Origin: CAYXRK01 sp964467615 | GTDB taxonomy: Bacteria; Hydrogenedentota; Hydrogenedentia; Hydrogenedentales; GCA-2746185 | Direction: 5' to 3' | DNA: 5,366 nucleotides | NCBI GenBank assembly: GCA_964467615.1 | Contig: CAYXRK010000254.1 | Coordinates: forward strand, 1-5,366 | Shown: positions 1 through 4,692 of the stretch, piece after piece | How positions within the stretch are numbered: position 1 is the first letter of the stretch | Layout: the number at the start of each line of letters is the position of its first letter | The notes under the pieces: generated by a model | What the model saw: the letters and a program-made list of their open reading frames with translations, nothing else | Database searches by the model: none | Told to the model about the DNA's origin: nothing | Made by a program: the position numbers and the translations under genes

Positions 1-265
1 CATTTTAAGCTTTTCTTGACGACAAGGGAGTCAACTGGATAATGCCCGAAACAACCCTCTCTAGGTTTTCGAGTTTTTGAAGAACGACCACAAAGTCACA
101 AAGGCCACAGAGGATTGGATAAAAACACCCCCTATATATAGAGCCAAGTCTGTTGACCTATTTTTGAAAAAAAGGGCTGGAAATTGGGACTGGAATGATT
201 GTTTTCGAGGGGTGACTTCGCGGATTCCGGCGACGCACTTACCCGTTCGTAGATTCCACCGGGAC
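1..265. other. Intergenic region without a convincing gene
   Basis: I see no supportable coding region here. An open frame from a TTG at 77 has no ribosome binding site and runs through the downstream promoter and into the next gene's leader, so I discount it. The stretch is visibly more AT-rich than the right half of the window. It holds a periodic CACAAAGG-type repeat fragment (88-114) and a perfect 10-bp palindrome CTATATATAG (132-141). The promoter of the next gene begins at its end. Confidence 0.6.
88..114 (+). repeat. Periodic CACAAAGG-type intergenic repeat, copy 1
   Basis: A run built on a roughly 8-base period with the core CACAAAGG at 97-104, preceded by CACAAAG (89-95) and followed by CACAGAGGA. 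A second copy lies in the opposite orientation at 2985-3011, upstream of higB. Aligned without gaps on the shared core, the two match at 19 of 27 positions by my hand count. From memory, similar strings are scattered between genes in many environmental bacterial genomes. Their function is unknown. Confidence 0.5.
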
Positions 266-294
266 TTGACAAGCAACCTTATTCAAGGTATACT
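266..294 (+). promoter_or_regulatory. Sigma70-type promoter of the PadR-like gene
   Basis: A perfect -35 TTGACA (266-271) and a -10 TATACT (289-294) are separated by exactly 17 bases. The start point would fall near 301, giving a short leader of about 20 bases. That leader carries the Shine-Dalgarno GGAGAG (309-314), seven bases before the ATG at 322. This is the strongest promoter visible in the window. Confidence 0.8.
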
Positions 295-305
295 TAGTCA
301 AGGTT
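275..305. promoter_or_regulatory. Candidate operator overlapping the -10 box
   Basis: Inverted arms AACCTT (275-280) and AAGGTT (300-305) flank the -10 box. The heptamer TCAAGGT also occurs twice (283-289 and 298-304), 15 bases apart. A near-palindrome AAGGTATACTT (285-295) covers the -10 itself. PadR-family repressors commonly bind dyad sites in their own promoters, so autorepression by the adjacent PadR-like protein is the natural inference. No binding is shown. Confidence 0.5.
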
Positions 306-321
306 AACGGAGAGTGTATCG

Positions 322-630
322 ATGAATCTACCTGAACTTTCTCATAAACAGTACGCCGTGCTCGATTGCCTTCGCGCGGACGAGTTATCGGGACGTGAGT
401 TGCGGGCGCGGCTCGGCGAGGCTGGCTTCGGCAAGACAAGGGCCTCCTTCTACCAGTTCATGGCGCGGTTGGAAGACCAAAAGTTTGTGAGGGTGCGGCG
501 TGTGCCGGTCGAGGCGAATGGGCAGACATACTACGAACATTTTTACTCTCTGTCGGGCGCGGGAGTCGCGGCGCTGAATGAGAGCGATTTCTTTTATGCG
601 TCAGCTCGGGGGAGGGTGGAGCGTGCATAA
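322..630 (+). CDS. PadR-like winged-helix transcriptional regulator
   Basis: A 102-residue DNA-binding protein, probably a cytoplasmic dimeric repressor. The pattern is PadR/winged-helix: an SGRELRARLGEAGF segment (23-36) for helix 2, a recognition helix with SFYQFMARLEDQKFV (42-56) matching the family's 'slYpaLkrLEeeGlv' signature, and a basic wing ending in YYEHFYSLSGAGVAAL (70-85), the usual 'yYrlTeaGr' strand. The protein ends soon after the core domain, as in short PadR proteins that lack a long C-terminal helix. The ATG is fixed by GGAGAG seven bases upstream and by a near-consensus promoter. The stop overlaps the GTG start of the membrane protein by eight bases, suggesting translational coupling and joint control. 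The dyad over the -10 box suggests autoregulation. The effector is unknown. The family call is fairly secure and the target is inferred. Confidence 0.8.
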   Translation: MNLPELSHKQYAVLDCLRADELSGRELRARLGEAGFGKTRASFYQFMARLEDQKFVRVRRVPVEANGQTYYEHFYSLSGAGVAALNESDFFYASARGRVERA

Positions 631-1114
631 GAGTGAACGAAATCGGAAGTCCCAATTTCTGGAAATTGGAGTGGCGACGAGTTCAGCTTTGGCTGTCTCT
701 TCGTTTTTCGTCATCTTTATCCTTCCAAACGAGACTGGGCGGTTTCTCAACCTTCTCTTCCTTTTGCTAACGACGGTCGCTAGCGCGTTGCTCAGCGTAG
801 CTCTCGAGGTGCTGATACGTGAATGGGCGGTTAGGGCGGCGATAGATTCAAACTTCACGTACCCCAGGTTTTGGAAAGCCTTTTCGTGGTTGATTCCACG
901 TAAGACACGGAAGCGCGTGTTCGATCCGGCCTATGCCGACTTGATGCTTGACTACTGTGAGATGCCTCGGCCGGCGACGCGATTGGGCAAGGCATATCGA
1001 CATTTTGTCTTCGTAGCGCACACGATTCTACTCGTGGTGGACACGCTTCGCGCGACCGCATTTGCGAAGATCATTGACTTAGCGGTGGGGGCTTTTCGTT
1101 CGCTGCGAACGTGA
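623..1114 (+). CDS. Small integral membrane protein coupled to the PadR-like gene
   Basis: I do not recognise a named family. I chose the GTG at 623 because purine-rich GGAG and GGTGGAG lie just upstream and it overlaps the preceding stop; an ATG at 578 in the same frame would overlap the regulator by 53 bases and lacks a site. The 163-residue product has a basic N-terminus (HKSERNRK), two strong membrane helices (about 13-34 and 40-64), a cytoplasmic-looking basic stretch with IPRKTRKR (91-98), a FDPAYADLMLDY segment (100-111) and a further hydrophobic stretch near 127-139. No catalytic motif is visible. Short membrane proteins directly behind PadR genes are a recurring arrangement, often with the membrane protein as the regulated partner. 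A role in membrane stress or as a transporter accessory is only inference. Confidence 0.6.
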   Translation: MHKSERNRKSQFLEIGVATSSALAVSSFFVIFILPNETGRFLNLLFLLLTTVASALLSVALEVLIREWAVRAAIDSNFTYPRFWKAFSWLIPRKTRKRVFDPAYADLMLDYCEMPRPATRLGKAYRHFVFVAHTILLVVDTLRATAFAKIIDLAVGAFRSLRT

Positions 1115-1160
1115 CGGGTATAGGGGTAGGAACGGGAACCAAAGAACTGTGGAGAATTTC

Positions 1161-1799
1161 ATGACCCAGGCGGATCCATTCGACTTGACCCGAATAGTGG
1201 AAGTTCCCTCAGCTGCCGACTCACTCATCGTTATTGATGACGGTGGATGGGATAATGCGTGCGTCAACTGGACCGATACCGTTGGCAGTTGGACATTGTA
1301 TGCAACCGGTTACAAGGACGCGGCAGATATACTAGTCGCTCACGTACTGACTCAATACCGGCAGCATGACACCCTCGTGTATCCGATCGCTTTTCTCTAC
1401 CGTCAGTATCTCGAACTGAGCATCAAGTACGTCATTCGTCAAGCTCGATGGCTTCTCGACATTTCAGATCCGCTTCCGAAGACCCACGACATTTCGGAAC
1501 TTTGGCGGATATGTCACAACTTGTTGCTCAGAATCGAGGGGATCGTTCCGGACGAAGAATTGAAGCAGATCGCCCGACTAATTGGAGAGTTTTCGGCAAT
1601 TGATCGGGGTTCGATCGCGTTTCGATATCCTGAGGACAAAGATGGTAATCCCTCCTTGAGCATGCACCGAATCAACCTTCGAATCCTAAAGGAAGGGATC
1701 GAAAAAATGTCTGTGATACTGGACGGCACCGGTAGCATGGTGCATGAATATCTCCAGTATAAGCTCGAGGAAACTCGATCCTACCGTTCCGATTATTAA
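1161..1799 (+). CDS. HEPN-like all-helical protein of unknown function
   Basis: A 212-residue soluble protein with no signal peptide. I chose ATG 1161, preceded by GGAG (1151-1154) with six bases of spacing, over an in-frame GTG at 1149 that would place that site inside the gene. Recognisable blocks are YPIAFLYRQYLELSIK (74-89), THDISELW (108-115) and FSAID followed by FRYP (144-157). The combination of an LYRxYLELxxK helix and a HDxxxLW helix recalls uncharacterised proteins with a HEPN-type four-helix bundle, many of them near toxin-antitoxin or defence genes. The classical HEPN RNase motif (Arg, four to six residues, His) is not apparent, so RNase activity should not be assumed. It starts 46 bases after the membrane protein on the same strand and could be co-transcribed. 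Family placement is by motif memory, and the function is unknown. Confidence 0.65.
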   Translation: MTQADPFDLTRIVEVPSAADSLIVIDDGGWDNACVNWTDTVGSWTLYATGYKDAADILVAHVLTQYRQHDTLVYPIAFLYRQYLELSIKYVIRQARWLLDISDPLPKTHDISELWRICHNLLLRIEGIVPDEELKQIARLIGEFSAIDRGSIAFRYPEDKDGNPSLSMHRINLRILKEGIEKMSVILDGTGSMVHEYLQYKLEETRSYRSDY

Positions 1800-1860
1800 G
1801 CGCGAACATACCCCCGCGCCGCACGACAACTATAGCGGAAGCGTTGAACCCTCCCCTTTT

Positions 1861-1883
1861 CCCCTCCCTTACGAAGGGAGGGG
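1861..1883. repeat. Perfect 10-bp hairpin, dispersed palindromic repeat or terminator
   Basis: CCCCTCCCTT (1861-1870) and AAGGGAGGGG (1874-1883) pair perfectly around an ACG loop. The preceding pyrimidine run CCCTCCCCTTTT (1850-1861) extends the element. No T-tract follows on either strand, so it is not a textbook intrinsic terminator. It looks more like the C/G-rich palindromic repeats scattered between genes in many environmental genomes. It lies 61 bases after the HEPN-like stop and could still help end or stabilise that transcript. Confidence 0.65.
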
Positions 1884-2014
1884 AGTGCCGGCGATTCGAT
1901 GTTGCTGCGCGCGTAGTACGAAGCCAATGCGCGGCCATCGGCGGTGCAATCGGGAGTGACAATATGATTCGAATCATCAGTGCTCGGCTCGCGGGCAAAA
2001 TGGAGCGCACATTT

Positions 2015-2281
2015 ATGAAGAAGGGTAGTAAAGCCGCCAAGGATGAATTGCGGGCAGAGTATTCGAGAGCGGACTTCCCGGGGCCGTTCGTGCACGGAAA
2101 ATACGCGAAACGGATCAAGGAATCCTCGAATGTTGTTGTGTTGCGCCCGAATGTCGCGAAAGCGTTTCCAAACGAGCAGGCCGTAAACGATGCGCTCGAA
2201 TCGTTGCTAGAGCTTGCGCAGAAAGTTACGGTGCCAACGACTCGGCCTGCCCCGCGTGGCAAGAAAGCGTCGGCCCGCTGA
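2015..2281 (+). CDS. Small antitoxin-like protein without an obvious toxin partner
   Basis: An 88-residue basic protein. It resembles a widespread family of short proteins with the layout DELRxEYd, then a G-x-x-xGKYxxRx block, N-hVLxPxVAxAFPxxxAVNdAL, and a helical tail; here these are DELRAEYSRADF (10-21), VHGKYAKRI (26-34) and SSNVVVLRPNVAKAFP (37-52) with AVNDALESLLELA (56-68). Such proteins often sit beside a small toxin-like gene and are treated as antitoxins, but I see no such neighbour on this strand. ATG 2015 has GGAG (2002-2005) at nine bases and fits the family start. ATG 1964 has GGGAG (1952-1956) at seven bases and would add 17 residues, so it remains a real alternative. Gene reality is likely, antitoxin function is inference, and DNA binding is not proven. 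Confidence 0.6.
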   Translation: MKKGSKAAKDELRAEYSRADFPGPFVHGKYAKRIKESSNVVVLRPNVAKAFPNEQAVNDALESLLELAQKVTVPTTRPAPRGKKASAR

Positions 2282-2306
2282 GGGGACGCGCTCGACCTTC
2301 GGCAGG

Positions 2307-2322
2307 CCTGGCACGAGCCAGG
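2307..2322. terminator. Stem-loop between convergent genes
   Basis: CCTGGC (2307-2312) and GCCAGG (2317-2322) form a perfect 6-bp stem with an ACGA loop. It lies in the 85-base gap between the converging antitoxin-like gene and higA, where a shared bidirectional terminator would be expected. No T-tract follows on either strand, so the call is weak. Confidence 0.3.
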
Positions 2323-2366
2323 GAAGCCAGCCGCATTCCGCGATTCGTGCGGCCGAGCGCCAGTCA

Positions 2367-2654
2367 TCACATCGCAATGCGCCGCACGTCCCGCCACCCG
2401 GAAGTCTCCCGGCTGGCGCGCCAGAGATCGACGCTCCGCTGCAAGTTGAGCCACAGCTCCGGCGAGGTGTTGAACGCGCGCGACAAACGCAGCGCCAATT
2501 CCACGCTCACCGAAGCGTGCTCGTTTACCAGCTTCGAAACCGTTTTTCTCGATACGGCAATTCGCTGGGAGAGTTCCGTAACCGTCAGGCCGAGCGGCGT
2601 CATGTACTGCCGCTTCAAGATGGCGCCCGGATGGGTGGGGGGCCGTTTTCTCAT
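2367..2654 (-). CDS. higA: HigA-type antitoxin, XRE-family helix-turn-helix
   Basis: The 95-residue antitoxin of a type II toxin-antitoxin pair. It neutralises HigB by direct binding and, as a dimer, represses the shared promoter. The N-terminal THPGAILKRQYMTPLGLTV (7-25) is the HigA signature 'hPGeiLreefleplglt'. It is followed by the helix-turn-helix TELSQRIAVSRKTVSKLVN (26-44) and the typical SVELALRLSRAFNTSPELW (50-68) with LNLQ after it. Length is normal for the family. The ATG is preceded by AGGAG with six bases of spacing, and the higB stop TAG merges with that site, so the two genes are tightly coupled with only a 9-base gap. It is downstream of the toxin, the reverse-order layout characteristic of higBA. 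The gene appears intact. Confidence 0.92.
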   Translation of the reverse strand: MRKRPPTHPGAILKRQYMTPLGLTVTELSQRIAVSRKTVSKLVNEHASVSVELALRLSRAFNTSPELWLNLQRSVDLWRASRETSGWRDVRRIAM

Positions 2655-2663
2655 GGTGATCTC

Positions 2664-2942
2664 CTAGTGGTAGTCGAGATAGTCGACATCGAACGCATCG
2701 CCGCCTTCAAACCGAAATACGACCCGCCAGTTGCCCGAAACGCGCACCGACCAGAAGCCCTTTCGTGAGCCCTTCAATGGATGCAAATTGGACCCTGGAA
2801 AGCCCATATCGGAAACGACGTGGGACGCGTCGAGCTGATCCAAAATGTCACCAAGTTTCTGCACGTGTTCACGCTGGATGCCCTTGGTGAGCCCGTCGTG
2901 GAAGTACCGCTCTAATCCCTTATGCTTGAAGCTCTTTATCAC
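2664..2942 (-). CDS. higB: HigB-type toxin, RelE/ParE-superfamily mRNA interferase
   Basis: A 92-residue toxin expected to cleave ribosome-bound mRNA when HigA is lost. The family pattern is complete: IKSFKHKGLERYF at the N-terminus (2-14), a central helical part, NLHPLKGSRKGFWSV (52-66), then VSGNWRVVFRF (68-78) and the C-terminal VDYLDYH (86-92). Basic residues in the K-x-x-R-K-G and NWR strands and the terminal Asp-Tyr-His are those usually conserved in HigB, so the protein looks active. Translation starts at a GTG. This start gives the canonical MIKSF-type N-terminus, although there is no well-spaced Shine-Dalgarno; the nearest GAGG is 13 bases upstream. It is transcribed ahead of higA and shares a promoter that carries an inverted repeat. 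Confidence 0.92.
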   Translation of the reverse strand: MIKSFKHKGLERYFHDGLTKGIQREHVQKLGDILDQLDASHVVSDMGFPGSNLHPLKGSRKGFWSVRVSGNWRVVFRFEGGDAFDVDYLDYH

Positions 2943-2948
2943 TCGAGG

Positions 2949-2978
2949 AGTGTAACCTCATTGGTTACATCGAATCAA
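2949..2978 (-). promoter_or_regulatory. Candidate higBA promoter
   Basis: Read on the minus strand, TTGATT (plus coordinates 2973-2978) and TACACT (2949-2954) stand 18 bases apart, each matching four of six consensus bases. The start point would fall at or next to the GTG of higB, implying a nearly leaderless mRNA. That would agree with the poor Shine-Dalgarno, but the -10 call is tentative. Confidence 0.4.
2951..2969. promoter_or_regulatory. Inverted-repeat operator for HigA
   Basis: Perfect 7-bp inverted arms TGTAACC and GGTTACA are separated by five bases. They lie 9-27 bases upstream of the higB start and overlap the candidate -10 and spacer. Position and symmetry are those expected of a HigA-dimer autoregulatory operator. 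Which protein binds is inferred from the family and not shown. Confidence 0.65.
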
Positions 2979-2984
2979 CACGGT

Positions 2985-3011
2985 TCCTTCGCGTCCTTTG
3001 TGCCTTGGCGA
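2985..3011 (-). repeat. Periodic CACAAAGG-type intergenic repeat, copy 2 (inverted)
   Basis: On the minus strand this reads as the same periodic element as copy 1, with the core CACAAAGG at plus coordinates 3002-2995 and the tail AAGGA shared in place. It ends seven bases from the candidate higBA -35 box and points toward higB. Together with copy 1 it brackets the whole left half of the window in inverted orientation. Confidence 0.5.
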
Positions 3012-3036
3012 GAGAGTCCTTCGCTCGGCACCGTAA

Positions 3037-3065
3037 AAGACATCTTACGTGAAAGGGATTATTAT
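3037..3065 (+). promoter_or_regulatory. Possible promoter for the GNAT-EamA operon
   Basis: AAGACA (3037-3042) and TATTAT (3060-3065) are 17 bases apart, matching consensus at four and five of six positions. It would give a leader of about 70 bases before the GTG at 3144. It is the best candidate in this gap, but it is a weak call in AT-richer DNA. Confidence 0.3.
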
Positions 3066-3143
3066 GCCGAGCGCGACCGAGCCTATCGCGAGCAATGCCG
3101 GTACGCATAGATCGGTAGTCGGTATGTTTGGAGTGCTGGGGCG

Positions 3144-3686
3144 GTGGTCATCGAGGGATCGATATTTCGGTTGCGGCCGTGGCGGGAGGACGATATCGCT
3201 GCGGTCATGAAGTATGCGGACAACCGCAAGGTGTGGCGAAACCTTGGGAATCGATTTCCGAGTCCGTACACCGAGGCGGACGCGCGCGAGTGGCTGCCGA
3301 AAGCGATCTCAACGGCGGACACAACGTTTGCGATTGAGGTGGACGGCGAGGCGGTCGGGGGCATCGGCTACGAATTGCTGGAGGGGTTGTTTCCGCGCGT
3401 GGGCCAGTTGGGTTATTGGCTTGGGGAGCCGTTTTGGGGGCGGGGGATCGCGACGGAGGCGGTCGGGTTGGTGACCGCGACCGCGATTGCGTCGAAGGGC
3501 CTGTTGCGGATGCAGGCGTACGTGTATGAATGGAACCCGGCGTCGGGCCGGGTGCTGGAGAAGAACGGGTATCAGCTCGAGGGGCGGTTGCGCCGGGCGG
3601 TCGAGAAGGACGGCGCGGTGATCGATGTGTTGCTGTACGGGTATGTACAATCTGCGCGTTCGGCGGCGGGCCTTTTGAAGTTATGA
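3144..3686 (+). CDS. GNAT-family N-acetyltransferase, RimJ/RimL type
   Basis: A 180-residue cytoplasmic enzyme predicted to move an acetyl group from acetyl-CoA to an amine, either a protein N-terminus or a small molecule. The N-terminal FRLRPWREDDIAAVMKYAD (8-26) is the usual RimJ/RimL opening. A beta strand TFAIEVDGEAVGGIGY (61-76) leads to the motif A region YWLGEPFWGRGIATEAV (91-107), whose GRGIA loop binds the CoA pyrophosphate. NPASGRVLEKNGYQLEG (131-147) is the conserved motif B, and DVLLYGY (161-167) closes the fold. All core motifs are present. GTG 3144 is the only sensible start in frame and has GGAG (3130-3133) ten bases upstream. The stop overlaps the transporter start by four bases (ATGA), so the two genes are translationally coupled. 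The substrate cannot be read from sequence. Confidence 0.88.
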   Translation: MVIEGSIFRLRPWREDDIAAVMKYADNRKVWRNLGNRFPSPYTEADAREWLPKAISTADTTFAIEVDGEAVGGIGYELLEGLFPRVGQLGYWLGEPFWGRGIATEAVGLVTATAIASKGLLRMQAYVYEWNPASGRVLEKNGYQLEGRLRRAVEKDGAVIDVLLYGYVQSARSAAGLLKL

Positions 3687-4648
3687 ACCGGGATCCGAAA
3701 CGTCCGGCGTTTGCCGCCGTGACGGTGGCGCTGCTGGCCTGGAGCCTCGGGCCGATCCACATCCGCATGCTGACGCCATACTTTGACCAGTATACTATTA
3801 ACGTAGTTAGATATGAAGTGGCGGCCGCGCCGCTTTTGTTGGCGAGTTTGATTTGGTTCCGGGACGATTTGTTCAAACTGTTCCGGTCGTGGCGGATGAT
3901 GGGGACGCTGGTGGCGCTGACGATAGTGATGCAAATGGTGTGGACCGCGGGCATCTACGGCTCGACGGCAAACCTCTCGCAACTCATCACGAAGATATCC
4001 GTCGTGTTCACGATCGGCATCGCGTGGTTCGTGTTTCGCGATGAACGCGAAGTGATCCGCGATCCGAGGTTCGTGCTCGGCGTCGTGTTGAGTTTCGCGG
4101 GACTTGTCATGGTGATGGCGAAGGAGCCGGGCTCGCTCGCGCCGGTATTCGACACGGCGGCGTGGTTCCTCATCGCCACCGCCGTGCTCTGGGCGATTTA
4201 CAACGTGTGGTCGAAATACCTCGTCGAGACGACGGCACACCCTATTCCGCTGTTTGGCGTGCAATCGTTTTATGCTGGGTTGGGCTTTCTGCCGTTTGCG
4301 CTCTTGTTTGGCGATCCAGGATCGATGTTCGACTTGAGCGCAAAGATGGCGACCATCGCCGTGCTCTCCGGTCTGTTGCCGCTCGGTATTGCGCACCCCT
4401 GTTACAACTACGCGCAGATGCACCTCGGCGCGTCGTACTGCGGGACGCTCGTGCTGTTCACGCCCGCGGGTACGTATTTGTTGTCGGCGATTTTCCTGCC
4501 GGAGGAGTCGCTACGGCCGTTGCAATTGGCGGGCGCGGGCGTGCTCATTCTCGGCACGGTCGCGGTGACGTTGGCGCATCGTCGCGTCGTGCGGCCCAGG
4601 GTGGTGGAGTCGATCACGCTTGCGCCGGTCGTCGAGGCTGGGAACTAA
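3683..4648 (+). CDS. EamA-family (DMT superfamily) transporter
   Basis: A 321-residue inner-membrane protein of the drug/metabolite transporter superfamily, two EamA repeats of five helices each. Helices are visible near 9-29, 41-59, 73-93, 101-118, 128-146, 160-177, 189-209, 221-238, 246-270 and 279-298. The first half shows the typical FAAVTVALLAWSLGP opening and TANLSQLITKISVVFT (95-110). The second half shows the matching AVLWAIYNVWSKYL (167-180) and LGASYCGTLVLFTPAGTYLLSA (248-269), with FLPEE (271-275) just before the last helix as in the family. Length is normal and no helix is missing. ATG 3683 overlaps the acetyltransferase stop, so translation likely relies on coupling; no good Shine-Dalgarno is present. 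A longer reading from 3530 would overlap that gene and is rejected. The substrate, perhaps an amino acid or an acetylated product, is unknown. Confidence 0.9.
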   Translation: MNRDPKRPAFAAVTVALLAWSLGPIHIRMLTPYFDQYTINVVRYEVAAAPLLLASLIWFRDDLFKLFRSWRMMGTLVALTIVMQMVWTAGIYGSTANLSQLITKISVVFTIGIAWFVFRDEREVIRDPRFVLGVVLSFAGLVMVMAKEPGSLAPVFDTAAWFLIATAVLWAIYNVWSKYLVETTAHPIPLFGVQSFYAGLGFLPFALLFGDPGSMFDLSAKMATIAVLSGLLPLGIAHPCYNYAQMHLGASYCGTLVLFTPAGTYLLSAIFLPEESLRPLQLAGAGVLILGTVAVTLAHRRVVRPRVVESITLAPVVEAGN

Positions 4649-4662
4649 GTTCAAGGTACAAT

Positions 4663-4692
4663 TTGTCATTGCGAAGCGGGGCCGAAGCAATG
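4663..4692. repeat. Dispersed palindromic repeat containing a start codon
   Basis: Inverted arms CATTGC (4667-4672) and GCAATG (4687-4692) with an inner GCGAAGCGGGGCCGAAGC. The string TTGTCATTGCGAAGCG followed by GAAGCAAT closely resembles the 'TCATTGCGA...GAAGCAATC' palindromic element that is scattered through many unrelated bacterial genomes, here cited from memory. The last three bases of the element are the ATG of the downstream gene, so the repeat replaces the normal ribosome binding site region. Confidence 0.55.

Noticed and set aside
77..307. 76-codon plus-strand open frame from a TTG
   Set aside because: It has a poor start and no ribosome binding site. It crosses a repeat and the strong promoter and operator of the next gene, and its residues show no recognisable pattern.
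1672..2454. Long minus-strand open frame of 260 codons
   Set aside because: It runs antisense through the HEPN-like end, the hairpin, the antitoxin-like gene and the higA end. Its residue composition is that of a shadow frame and it has no domain pattern.
3064..3207. Small plus-strand frame from ATG 3064 ending within the acetyltransferase
   Set aside because: Most of it is an off-frame reading of the GNAT gene and it shows no family pattern. The ATG also overlaps a possible -10 box.
3205..3954. Minus-strand open frame of 249 codons
   Set aside because: It is antisense to the clear GNAT and EamA genes, rich in Pro, Arg, Ser and Thr as expected from the complement of GC-rich coding DNA.
3572..4423. 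Minus-strand open frame of 283 codons, Arg/His-rich
   Set aside because: It is a shadow of the EamA transporter, whose ten-helix pattern on the plus strand is unambiguous.
4162..4689. Upstream extension of the anchored protein overlapping the transporter
   Set aside because: The extension is an off-frame reading of the transporter gene. The protein's signal anchor begins naturally at ATG 4690.
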